Source: Vescimonas fastidiosa (GTDB lineage: Bacteria > Bacillota > Clostridia > Oscillospirales > Oscillospiraceae). From it: a stretch of DNA of 64,000 nt. The translations under genes were made by a program, and so were the position numbers. Shown here piece by piece: positions 45,605 through 53,840 of this stretch; the stretch's first letter is position 1; every line of letters starts with the position of its first letter. The stretch covers positions 1,426,001 through 1,490,000 of the forward strand of contig NZ_AP023415.1 of NCBI RefSeq assembly GCF_018326305.1, given 5' to 3'. Under the pieces are notes generated by a model. It did not search any database. It worked only from the letters and a program-made list of their open reading frames with translations, and was not told where the DNA came from.

Positions 45605-46609
45605 ATGATCCTTGCCCTGAAAAAGAACAGTACCCCCGCCCAGGAGGAGACCCTCCTGGCCTACCTGCACCAGATGGGCGTCACGGCGGCTAAAGAGACC
45701 TGCCGGGGCTGCACCGTGCTGCTGCTGGAGGGCGCCGTGGAAAGCTTGGACGCACAGCTTCTCTCCTCCCTGCCTGCGGTGGAGGCCGTCCTGCCTCTGG
45801 ACGAGCCCCTGCCCCTGTCCTCCCGGGCCGCCCATGGGGCGGACACCGTGGTCAAGGTGGGTCCCGCCCTCGTCGGCGGCGGTCACTTCTGCCTTATGGC
45901 GGGGCCCTGCGCCGTGGAGTCTCAGGCCCAGCTTCTCACCATCGCCCGCAGCGTCCGCTCCGCCGGGGCCATGGTCCTGCGGGGGGGCGCCTTCAAGCCC
46001 CGCACCTCCCCCTACGACTTCTCCGGCCTGCAAAAAGAGGGCCTGGCGCTTCTTTCCTTGGCCCGCCGGGAGACGAATCTCCCCGTGGTCTCCGAAATTA
46101 TGAGCCCCAACGATCTTCCCCTGTTTGAAAAGGTTGACCTGCTCCAGGTGGGGGCTCGCAATATGCAGAACTATGCCCTCCTCCGGGCCCTGGGCCGGGT
46201 GAAAAAGCCGGTGCTGCTCAAGCGCGGCAGCGGCGCCACGCTCCGGGAGCTGCTTCTCAGCGCCGAATATATCCTCTCCGGCGGCAACGAAAATGTCATC
46301 CTCTGTGAGCGGGGCATCCGCACCTTCAGCGATGGCACCCGCAGCACCCTGGACCTCTCCGCCGTCCCCCTCCTCCACGAGATGACCCATCTGCCTGTTG
46401 TGGTAGATCCCAGCCACGCCGTGGGCCGGGCCTCCCTGGTGCCGCCTATGGCCCTGGCTGCCGCTGCCTGCGGAGCCGACGGCCTGCTCATCGAGGTCCA
46501 TAACGACCCCCTCCACGCCCTGTGCGACGGGGCCCAGGCCCTTCTGCCCGAGGACTTTGCCGCCCTGGCCCGCCAAATCGCCGCACTTCGGGAGGTGACG
46601 CACCGTTGA
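45605..46609 (+). CDS. aroF: 3-deoxy-7-phosphoheptulonate (DAHP) synthase
   Basis: First shikimate step: phosphoenolpyruvate plus erythrose 4-phosphate. 334 residues: a short N-terminal ferredoxin-like regulatory domain (about 1-70), then the AroA-type I-beta/KDO8PS-like barrel with LMAGPCAVESQAQ, RGGAFKPRTSPYDFSG and VDPSHAVGR. ATG 45605 is preceded by CGGAGGAAG. First gene of a seven-gene operon. Confidence 0.93.
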   Translation: MILALKKNSTPAQEETLLAYLHQMGVTAAKETCRGCTVLLLEGAVESLDAQLLSSLPAVEAVLPLDEPLPLSSRAAHGADTVVKVGPALVGGGHFCLMAGPCAVESQAQLLTIARSVRSAGAMVLRGGAFKPRTSPYDFSGLQKEGLALLSLARRETNLPVVSEIMSPNDLPLFEKVDLLQVGARNMQNYALLRALGRVKKPVLLKRGSGATLRELLLSAEYILSGGNENVILCERGIRTFSDGTRSTLDLSAVPLLHEMTHLPVVVDPSHAVGRASLVPPMALAAAACGADGLLIEVHNDPLHALCDGAQALLPEDFAALARQIAALREVTHR

Positions 46610-47664
46610 CCGCCGTACCCATCCAGGCCCTGCACCCCTATGAGGTGTGCATCGCCCCGGGCCTGCTCTCCGACCTGGGCCCCCGGGCTGCGGCCCTCCT
46701 GCCTCCCCGCCGGGCCATGCTGGTGTCCGATGACCGGGTTTATCCCCTCTACGGCCCCGCCGCCGAAGCCTCCCTGACCCGCGCAGGCTTCCGGGTCTCC
46801 CGCTTTGTTTTCCCCCACGGAGAAAAATCCAAGTCCCTCCCCACCTATACCGCCCTGGTGCAAGCCCTGTTTGACAATGACTTTACCGGCGGCGATAGTG
46901 TCATCGCCCTGGGCGGCGGCGTGGTAGGCGATCTGGCGGGCTTTGCCGCCGCCACCTACCACCGGGGCCTGCCCTACATCCAGGTGCCCACCACCCTGCT
47001 CTCGGCGGTGGACTCCTCCGTGGGCGGCAAGACCGCCGTAAACCTTCCCGGCGGCAAAAATCAGGTAGGCGCGTTTCACCAGCCCGCTCTGGTCCTCTGT
47101 GACCCGTCCCTGCTGGAAACGCTGCCGCCCGCAGAATATCAAAACGGCTGCGCCGAAATTATCAAGTGCGCCCTGCTGCAAAGCGAGCCTCTTTTCCGCG
47201 CCATCACCGAAAATCCCGTTTCCCGCCAGTGGGAGTCCGTTATCGCCGCCTGCGTGGAGATAAAGGGCGATTTCATCCAAAGCGACGAATTTGACACCGG
47301 TCGGCGGCGGCTGCTGAACCTGGGCCACACCGTAGGCCACGCCATCGAGGCCGTCTCCGGCTATACCGTCCCCCACGGCTCGGCTGTGTCTATCGGCATG
47401 GTCACCGTCACCCGGGCCGCCTGCCGCCGGGGGCTCTGCGCCCCGGAGACCCTTTCCGCTTTGGAAAATCTCCTGGCCGCCTACGGCCTGCCCACCGCCA
47501 CCGACTATACGGCCCAGGCCCTGGCCGCCGCCGCCCTGGCCGATAAAAAGCGCCGGGGCGATACCCTGCCCCTGGTGCTGCCGGAGGCCATTGGGCGCTG
47601 CCGTTTGGAGCCGGTTCCCGTAGGCGAGCTTCCCGACTGGTTCCGGGACGGAGGGCTGCTATGA
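46606..47664 (+). CDS. aroB: 3-dehydroquinate synthase
   Basis: 352 residues from a TTG start at 46606 that overlaps the aroF stop (TTGA); GGGAGG lies 10 nt upstream. NAD-binding GDSVIALGGGVVGDLAGF, YIQVPTTLLSAVDSSVGGKTAVN and the metal-binding GHTVGHAIE are clear. Confidence 0.93.
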   Translation: MTAVPIQALHPYEVCIAPGLLSDLGPRAAALLPPRRAMLVSDDRVYPLYGPAAEASLTRAGFRVSRFVFPHGEKSKSLPTYTALVQALFDNDFTGGDSVIALGGGVVGDLAGFAAATYHRGLPYIQVPTTLLSAVDSSVGGKTAVNLPGGKNQVGAFHQPALVLCDPSLLETLPPAEYQNGCAEIIKCALLQSEPLFRAITENPVSRQWESVIAACVEIKGDFIQSDEFDTGRRRLLNLGHTVGHAIEAVSGYTVPHGSAVSIGMVTVTRAACRRGLCAPETLSALENLLAAYGLPTATDYTAQALAAAALADKKRRGDTLPLVLPEAIGRCRLEPVPVGELPDWFRDGGLL

Positions 47665-48917
47665 ATCGGGTTCTCTCTCCCGGCCCCCGCACGGGCCGTG
47701 TCACTGTCCCCGGCTCCAAGTCCCGGGCCCATCGGCTCTTTCTGGCCGCCGCCCTGGGCCGCACCCCGGTGCAGCTTACCTGCCGGGGCCTGTCAGACGA
47801 CCTCCTTGCCACCCTCTCCTGCCTGGAAGCCCTGGGCGCGCAGGTGGAAAACTTGAAGGGCGACCGCTTCACCCTTGTCCCCCTCTCCGCCCCTCCGGCG
47901 GGAGAAATCCTCCTGCCCTGCGGCGAGAGCGGCACCACCCTGCGCTTCCTGCTGCCCCTGGTGGGGGTTTTGGGCGCAGAAGCTGTTTTTCAGCGCCGTG
48001 GCCGCCTGCCCCGGCGTCCTCTGGAGCCGCTGCTGGCGGAGCTGACGCGCCACGGCATGACCATCCGGGCCCAAGGCGATGACCTGTTTGTACGGGGACA
48101 TCTGACCCCTGGGGACTACACCCTCCCGGGCCACATCTCCTCCCAGTTCATCTCCGGTCTGCTGCTGGCCCTGCCCCTGCTGCCGGGCCATAGCACCCTC
48201 ACCCTAACCTCTCCGCCCCAGTCCGCCCCCTACATTGCCCTGACGGAGCAGGTCTTGCGCCAAGGGGGCGTCAAACTGCGCCGGGGCGAAAATGCATATG
48301 CAATTCCCGGCGGCCAAGGCTACGCTCTCCCCTCTCCCCAGGTCGTGGAGGGGGACTGGTCCGCTGCCGCCCCTTTTCTGTGTATCGGGGCCCTGCGTTC
48401 GGCGGGAGTCACCGTCACCGGACTGACCCTGCCCTCCCTTCAGGGGGACAGCGTCCTCCCGGCCCTGCTGGAAAAAATGGGCGCGGTGGTGGAGACCTCT
48501 CCCCAAAGCGTCACCGTCCGGGCCGGGACGCTCCGGGCCATCACCGTGGATGCCGGGCCCATCCCCGACCTCATCCCGCCCCTGTGCGCCCTGTGCGCCG
48601 TGGCCCGGGGTGAAAGCCGCATCCGAAACGCCCGACGCCTGCGGGATAAAGAATCTGACCGTCTCCAAGGTGTGGCGGAATTATTAAACGGCTTAGGGGG
48701 CAAGCTCACCGTAGATGGCGACGATTTGCGCATTTTCGGCGTGCCCCGTCTGCAGGGCGGCACTGCCGACCCCCGGAGCGACCACCGCCTGGCCATGACT
48801 GCCGCCGTGGCGGCCTCCGCCTGCACCGGCCCCGTCACCGTTTTGGATAGCGACTGCGTGCAAAAATCCTACCCCGCCTTTTGGGCCGATTACGGCCAAA
48901 TGACCATTTCCCGCTGA
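47661..48917 (+). CDS. aroA: 3-phosphoshikimate 1-carboxyvinyltransferase (EPSP synthase)
   Basis: 418 residues with the inverse alpha/beta-barrel repeats. Motifs: PGSKSRAHRLFLAAAL at the start (shikimate-3-phosphate binding), GESGTTLRFLLPL (phosphoenolpyruvate-binding loop), SSQFISGLL and RDKESDRLQ. The ATG overlaps the aroB stop by 4 nt. Family length is normal. Confidence 0.94.
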   Translation: MNRVLSPGPRTGRVTVPGSKSRAHRLFLAAALGRTPVQLTCRGLSDDLLATLSCLEALGAQVENLKGDRFTLVPLSAPPAGEILLPCGESGTTLRFLLPLVGVLGAEAVFQRRGRLPRRPLEPLLAELTRHGMTIRAQGDDLFVRGHLTPGDYTLPGHISSQFISGLLLALPLLPGHSTLTLTSPPQSAPYIALTEQVLRQGGVKLRRGENAYAIPGGQGYALPSPQVVEGDWSAAAPFLCIGALRSAGVTVTGLTLPSLQGDSVLPALLEKMGAVVETSPQSVTVRAGTLRAITVDAGPIPDLIPPLCALCAVARGESRIRNARRLRDKESDRLQGVAELLNGLGGKLTVDGDDLRIFGVPRLQGGTADPRSDHRLAMTAAVAASACTGPVTVLDSDCVQKSYPAFWADYGQMTISR

Positions 48918-48930
48918 AAGGAGCCCTGCC

Positions 48931-50007
48931 ATGTCCACCCTCTCCGGAGATACCCTCCGCCTGACCCTCTTTGGCCGCTCCCACGGCCCCTCCGTGGGCA
49001 TGACCCTCTCGGGCCTTCCGGCCAGGGAGCCGGTGTCCCTTCCGGCGCTGCAAGACTTTTTAGGCCGCCGCGCCCCGGGCCGCAGCCCTCTCTCCACAGC
49101 CCGCCGGGAGGCGGATATACCCCGCTTTCTCTCCGGCATAAAGGACGGTGTGACCACCGGGGAGGACATCGCGGCGATTATTGAAAATACCGATGTTAAA
49201 TCGAATGATTATCCATCCCTGACTACCGTCCCCCGGCCGGGCCACGCCGACTATACCTCCTATGTGAAGTATGGCCGCATAGAGCCCGGCGGTGGGCCCT
49301 TTTCCGGGCGGCTCACGGCCCCTCTGTGCGTGGCCGGGGGTCTTTGCCTGCAAATCCTCCGCCGCCGGGGCATCACCGTCCTCTCCCGAATTCTCTCCAT
49401 CGGGGAGGTGGACGATCAGGGGGATTTGACCGCCCCCACCTGCGAAAAAGCTTTCCCCGTGGTGGATGACGCCCAGGGCGAGGCCATGGCCCGGGCCATT
49501 CTGCAGGCCAAGGCCCAAGGCGACAGCCTGGGCGGCGTTATCCAGTGCCGGGTGCTGGGCCTGCCCGCGGGGCTGGGCGGCCCCCTGTTTGACGGCCTGG
49601 AGAGCCGCCTCAGCGCCGCCCTGTTCGCCATCCCCGCCGTGAAGGGTGTGGACTTTGGCAGCGGATTTGATGCCGCCCGGCTCCGGGGCAGCGAAAATAA
49701 CGACCCCTTCGCCTTGGAAACGGGCCGGGTCGTCACCACCACCAACCACTGCGGCGGCATTTTAGGCGGCATCTCCACGGGTATGCCCCTGGAAATCCGG
49801 GTGGCCGTGAAGCCCACCCCCTCCATCGCCCTGCCCCAGCGGAGTGTAGACCTGAAGGCCATGACCCCCACGACCCTGCAGATCACGGGCCGCCACGACC
49901 CCTGCATCGTCCCCCGGGCGGTGCCCTGTGTGGAGGCCGCCGCCGCCTTGATCCTGTGCGACGCACTGCTCTCAAACGGAAAGGAGCCTCACCATGGAAC
50001 TGACTGA
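48931..50007 (+). CDS. aroC: Chorismate synthase
   Basis: 358 residues, FMN-dependent. Starts LRLTLFGRSHGPSVGMTLSGLP and includes GPFSGRLTAPLCVAGG and TTTNHCGGILGGISTGMP. AAAGGAG is 8 nt before the ATG. It ends 14 nt inside the chorismate mutase gene. Confidence 0.95.
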   Translation: MSTLSGDTLRLTLFGRSHGPSVGMTLSGLPAREPVSLPALQDFLGRRAPGRSPLSTARREADIPRFLSGIKDGVTTGEDIAAIIENTDVKSNDYPSLTTVPRPGHADYTSYVKYGRIEPGGGPFSGRLTAPLCVAGGLCLQILRRRGITVLSRILSIGEVDDQGDLTAPTCEKAFPVVDDAQGEAMARAILQAKAQGDSLGGVIQCRVLGLPAGLGGPLFDGLESRLSAALFAIPAVKGVDFGSGFDAARLRGSENNDPFALETGRVVTTTNHCGGILGGISTGMPLEIRVAVKPTPSIALPQRSVDLKAMTPTTLQITGRHDPCIVPRAVPCVEAAAALILCDALLSNGKEPHHGTD

Positions 50008-50269
50008 CCTGCGCCGGGAAATTGACCGGGTGGATTCGGAAATTCTGCGGCTGCTTGCAGAGCGCATGGCCCTGTGCGACCGGGTGGCCGCCTATAAATC
50101 CGACCACGGCCTGCCCATTTTAGATGAAGCCCGGGAGGAAGAAAAGCTGGCCCGGGCCGCCGCCTCCGTCCCGGCGGATTTGTCCGGGGACGCCCGGGAG
50201 CTTTTCGCCCTCCTCCTCTCCCTGAGCCGCCGCCGTCAGGCAGCGCTGCGGAAGCGGGAGGTGGACTGA
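49994..50269 (+). CDS. Chorismate mutase (AroQ class)
   Basis: 91-residue all-helical enzyme converting chorismate to prephenate: DLRREIDRVDSEILRLLAERMALCDRVAAYK is the hallmark first helix with the catalytic Arg and Lys, written here in parts of a single helix. Its presence commits the operon toward phenylalanine/tyrosine. It overlaps aroC by 14 nt and aroE by 1 nt. Confidence 0.9.
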   Translation: MELTDLRREIDRVDSEILRLLAERMALCDRVAAYKSDHGLPILDEAREEEKLARAAASVPADLSGDARELFALLLSLSRRRQAALRKREVD

Positions 50270-51531
50270 TGCGCTGCGGACTGCTGGGACGGACCCTTTC
50301 TCACAGCCATTCTCCCCTGCTGCACAGCCTCCTGGGCAGCTACGACTACGCTCTTTTTGAAATTCCCCCGGAGCAGGTAGAGGATTTTCTCCGCTCCGGC
50401 CCCTGGGACGGGCTCAATGTGACCATTCCCTATAAGCGCACGGCCTATGCCCTGTGCGATTCTCTTTCCCCCGCCGCCCGGGAAGCCGGCAATGTGAACA
50501 CCCTCCTCCGCCGCCCCGACGGCAGCCTCTACGGCGACAACACCGATGCCTTCGGTTTTTCCTATCTCCTGGAAAAATCCGGTATTTCCGTGGCTGGCCG
50601 GGAGGTTTTGGTCCTGGGCACCGGAGGGGCGGCTCAGACCGTTTGCTCCGTTTTGCACCGGTTGGGCGCACACATCGCCGCCGGGTATCATACTGTCCCC
50701 CCCTGCACCAAAACTCTGCGCCGAACCGTCACCGATTTTTTCCCCATATCGGCACCGAATCGGCACCAAAATGCACCGATTGTCATCAACGCGACCCCGG
50801 TGGGAATGTACCCCCATAATGGCCGATCTCCCGTAAATTTGGCCGACTTTCCCCACTGTGAGGCGGTTTTTGACCTCATCTATAATCCCCTGCGCACCGC
50901 CCTCCTTCTTCAGGCGGAAACCCTTGAAATACAAGGCTTTAACGGCCTTCCCATGCTCTGCGCTCAGGCCGCAGCCGCCGCCTCCGTCTTTACCGGAGCG
51001 CCCGTTTCCTACGAGAAGATCCGCCGGGCCGAGGATACCCTCCGCCGGAAGCTCGAGAACATTATTCTGATCGGTATGCCCGGCAGCGGCAAGACCACCT
51101 TGGCCCGGCTTCTGGCAAGGGATCTGGGCCGGGAGTGCCTGGACTGTGACGAGGAATTCCTGCGCCGCACGGGGCTCACCGCCGAGGAATTCCTTATAAA
51201 GCAAGGGGAGACAGCTTTTCGGGAAATGGAAACGGAGATCCTCCGGGACCTGGGAAAGCGCTGGGGCACGGTCCTCTCCACCGGGGGCGGCTGTGTGACA
51301 AGGCCCGAAAACCGGGCTCTCCTGCGGCAAAACGGGCGGGTACTTTGGCTGCAGCGAGACCCGGATAAGCTGGCTCTTTCGGGCCGTCCCCTGCTCCGGA
51401 ACACCACGCCCCGGGCTCTGTATGAGGCCCGAAAAAATCTCTACGCGGATTTCTGCGACGAAGCTGCTTCAAACAATGCCGACCCCGCCCGGGGTCTGGC
51501 GCAGATCAAGGAGATATTGGAAAAATCATGA
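50269..51531 (+). CDS. Shikimate dehydrogenase-shikimate kinase fusion (AroE-AroK)
   Basis: 420 residues. AroE part about 1-258: GLLGRTLSHSHSPLLHSLL, catalytic K56 (NVTIPYKRT) and D93 (GDNTDAF), NADP loop VLGTGGAAQTV and INATPVGMYP. AroK part about 262-420: Walker A GMPGSGKTT (269-277), D-containing CDEEFLRRTG and STGGGCVTR. Fusions of these two steps are known in Clostridia. Residues about 150-172 (HRYTV-like segment FFPISAPNRHQNAP) are encoded by a CACCGA-type repeat run and look unlike ordinary AroE. Confidence 0.92.
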   Translation: MRCGLLGRTLSHSHSPLLHSLLGSYDYALFEIPPEQVEDFLRSGPWDGLNVTIPYKRTAYALCDSLSPAAREAGNVNTLLRRPDGSLYGDNTDAFGFSYLLEKSGISVAGREVLVLGTGGAAQTVCSVLHRLGAHIAAGYHTVPPCTKTLRRTVTDFFPISAPNRHQNAPIVINATPVGMYPHNGRSPVNLADFPHCEAVFDLIYNPLRTALLLQAETLEIQGFNGLPMLCAQAAAAASVFTGAPVSYEKIRRAEDTLRRKLENIILIGMPGSGKTTLARLLARDLGRECLDCDEEFLRRTGLTAEEFLIKQGETAFREMETEILRDLGKRWGTVLSTGGGCVTRPENRALLRQNGRVLWLQRDPDKLALSGRPLLRNTTPRALYEARKNLYADFCDEAASNNADPARGLAQIKEILEKS

Positions 51532-51965
51532 AATTTCTCATACTAAACGGCCCCAACCTGAATCTGCTGGGTCTGCGTGAGCCGGAAATTTATGGCCGGG
51601 ACACCTACGACGACCTGGTTGCCCTGACAGAGAAAACCTGCCGGGAAGCGGGCATTTCCCCGGTTTTTTACCAGTCCAACCACGAGGGGGACCTCATCGA
51701 CGCGGTGCAAAACGCAAGGCTTACCTGCGACGGCATCATCCTCAATCCCGGCGGGTACACCCACACCAGCATCGCCCTGGCCGACGCCCTCCGGGCGGTA
51801 GGTCTGCCGGCGGTGGAGGTACACATTTCCGACCCCCTGCAGCGGGAGCCTTTTCGCCGCGTCTCCTACACGGGCATGGCCTGCCTGCACACCATCCGCG
51901 GCCAGGGTATCGACGGCTACCGCCAGGCGGTGCTGTGGCTGAAGGACTTCTTATCGGGAAAGTAA
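51528..51965 (+). CDS. aroQ: 3-dehydroquinate dehydratase, type II
   Basis: 145 residues: LNGPNLNLLGLREPEIYG with the catalytic Tyr, then FYQSNHEGDLIDAVQ, LNPGGYTHTSIALADAL and VEVHISDP. ATGA overlap with the preceding gene. It completes the pathway: all seven steps to chorismate are encoded in this operon, plus chorismate mutase. Confidence 0.95.
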   Translation: MKFLILNGPNLNLLGLREPEIYGRDTYDDLVALTEKTCREAGISPVFYQSNHEGDLIDAVQNARLTCDGIILNPGGYTHTSIALADALRAVGLPAVEVHISDPLQREPFRRVSYTGMACLHTIRGQGIDGYRQAVLWLKDFLSGK

Positions 51966-51976
51966 CACTTTTGCGG

Positions 51977-52005
51977 TGGACGAACGATGAAAACCGTGCT
52001 ATAAT
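51977..52005 (+). promoter_or_regulatory. trkH promoter
   Basis: TGGACG (51977-51982), 17-nt spacer, TATAAT (52000-52005). Confidence 0.65.
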
Positions 52006-52058
52006 GCCTGTTGCTCCCACAGACAACGGGGGCAAGCCATCGGAAGGGAGGGCTGTCC

Positions 52059-53498
52059 GTGAATCACAAAATCGTTTTATTTACCCTGGGCCGCGTGGTG
52101 CTGATAGAGGCGGCGCTTTTGGTGCTGCCCATGGCGGTGTCGCTGCTGTATGGGGAGCGATGCGCCCTCAGCTTCGCCCTCACCATTGTGCTGGCTGTGG
52201 TCACCGGCTCCCTGCTGTGCCTGCTGTGCAGGGGCGGACGGGGGACCAGCTCCATTAAGGACGGATTTATGATCGTGGCTCTGGCCTGGATCGTGCTGTC
52301 TGCCATCGGGGCACTGCCGTTTGTATTCTCCAAGGAGATCCCCTCCTATATCGACGCCTTTTTCGAGACGGTCAGCGGCTTTACCACCACCGGGGCCACG
52401 ATACTGGCGGATGTGGAGGCGCTGAGCCGGGGCATGCTGTTTTGGCGCGGCTTTACCCACTGGATCGGCGGCATGGGCATACTGGTGTTCGTGGTGATGC
52501 TGGTGAACACCCCGGACCGCTCCATCAACATTCTCAAGGCAGAGATGCCCGGGCCCACAGTGGATAAGCTGGTGCCCAAATCCAAGGACACCGCCCGCAC
52601 CCTCTACATTATCTACACGGCCCTGACGGCGCTGGAGGTCATCTTCCTGCTTTTGGGCGGCATGAGCCTGTTTGACAGCGTGGTACACGCTCTGAGCACC
52701 GCCGGCACCGGCGGCTTCGGCGCATACAATGCCAGCGCCGCCAACTTCAGCCCCTATATCCAGTGGGTGCTGACGGTGTTCATGTTTCTCTTTGCCATTA
52801 ACTTCAACCTCTTTTACCTGATCCTCCTGGGGCGGATGCGGGATGTTTTCCGCAACACGGAGTTCAGGGTGTACCTGGCCATCGTACTGGTGTCGGTGGC
52901 GGTGATCACGGCGGAAATCATGCCGCTGTATCGCACCTTCTCCGACTCCCTGCGCCAGGCGGCCTTCCAGGTGGCCTCTATTATCAGCACCACGGGCTTT
53001 ATTACGGCGGACTTCACCGTGTGGACGCCCCTGAGCAAGGTGCTGCTGCTGGGGCTGATGTTCGTGGGCGGCTGTGCAGGCAGCACCGCAGGCGGCCTGA
53101 AGGTCTCCCGGGTAGCCATTCTGTTTAAGATGATGCGCCGGGAGCTGCGCCACACCCTGCGGCCACGGGTGGTGGATGTGATCAAGATGGACGGGCGGCG
53201 GCTGGACGAGCGGACCGCCCACAGCGTGGCGGTGTATTTCGCCCTGTATATCCTGAGCATTGCGGCGCTGATAGTGAGCCTGTCCTTCTCCCGGTTTGAC
53301 CTGGAGACAAATCTGTTCGCCGCCATCTCCTGCTTTAACAATGTGGGCCCGGGCTTCGGCATGGCGGGCCCTGTAGGGAACTACTCGCCGTATCCGCCGC
53401 TGTTTAAGCTGTTTCTGTCGGCGGGAATGCTGCTGGGCAGGCTGGAAATTTACCCCATGCTGCTGCTGTTTATGCCGGCGGCCTGGCGAAAAAGATAA
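52059..53498 (+). CDS. TrkH/KtrB-family potassium transporter membrane subunit
   Basis: 479 residues with four M1-P-M2 repeats; filter-like sequences are GFTTTGATI, STAGTGGFGAYN, STTGFITAD and NNVGPGFGMAGPVG. GTG 52059 was chosen because GGAAGGGAGGG lies just upstream. No TrkA/KtrA regulatory subunit is adjacent; it must be encoded elsewhere. Confidence 0.92.
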   Translation: MNHKIVLFTLGRVVLIEAALLVLPMAVSLLYGERCALSFALTIVLAVVTGSLLCLLCRGGRGTSSIKDGFMIVALAWIVLSAIGALPFVFSKEIPSYIDAFFETVSGFTTTGATILADVEALSRGMLFWRGFTHWIGGMGILVFVVMLVNTPDRSINILKAEMPGPTVDKLVPKSKDTARTLYIIYTALTALEVIFLLLGGMSLFDSVVHALSTAGTGGFGAYNASAANFSPYIQWVLTVFMFLFAINFNLFYLILLGRMRDVFRNTEFRVYLAIVLVSVAVITAEIMPLYRTFSDSLRQAAFQVASIISTTGFITADFTVWTPLSKVLLLGLMFVGGCAGSTAGGLKVSRVAILFKMMRRELRHTLRPRVVDVIKMDGRRLDERTAHSVAVYFALYILSIAALIVSLSFSRFDLETNLFAAISCFNNVGPGFGMAGPVGNYSPYPPLFKLFLSAGMLLGRLEIYPMLLLFMPAAWRKR

Positions 53499-53514
53499 GG
53501 GCAGACACAATTTA

Positions 53515-53585
53515 TTGAGAGTGCCGAAAAAGGCTTGCCTCCTGCGGGCGGCAAACTCTGCGAGACTTTTTGGCACGCTGGCAAT
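53515..53585. repeat. Short four-hairpin element derivative
   Basis: Left end GAGAGTGCCGAAAAAGGCTTGC is joined to a stem-4-type right end CTCCTGCGGGCGGCAAACTC followed by TGCGAGACTTTTTGGCACGC. The terminal arms GTGCCGAAAAAG and CTTTTTGGCAC pair; both carry C/G where full copies have T/A (TGTCG / GACA), a compensatory pair of changes. Confidence 0.75.
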
Positions 53586-53713
53586 TTGTTTACAATTTTT
53601 TAGGTTAGGTTTAAGGTTTGTCGGGCATACTTAAGACACGGTAAGGAAAGCCGAACGCCGACCGGCCCCTGCCGTATGCCGATCTTTTTCATTTTTTCCC
53701 TTTCTCTTTTTTC

Positions 53714-53801
53714 AAAGCAAACGGACGGAGCATTGGCTTCGTCCGTTTGCTTTATGACTGCCGAAAAAGCCCCCACTTTCCCTTACAGAAAGTGGGGGCT
53801 T
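53714..53801. terminator. Two facing terminators between trkH and the YgiQ-like gene
   Basis: 53714-53753: stem AAAGCAAACGGACG / CGTCCGTTTGCTTT. 53767-53801: stem AAGCCCCCACTTTC / GAAAGTGGGGGCTT, followed on the minus strand by TTTTT, so it ends the minus-strand operon. No gene in 53586-53840. Confidence 0.75.
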
Positions 53802-53840
53802 GTATTTGGGATAAGGGGGGTGAAGGGGCGATCGATTCTC

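Noticed and set aside
52077..53576. 499-codon frame antisense to the potassium transporter gene
   Set aside because: The sense strand encodes a clear TrkH protein with all filter motifs; the antisense product is His/Gln-rich noise.
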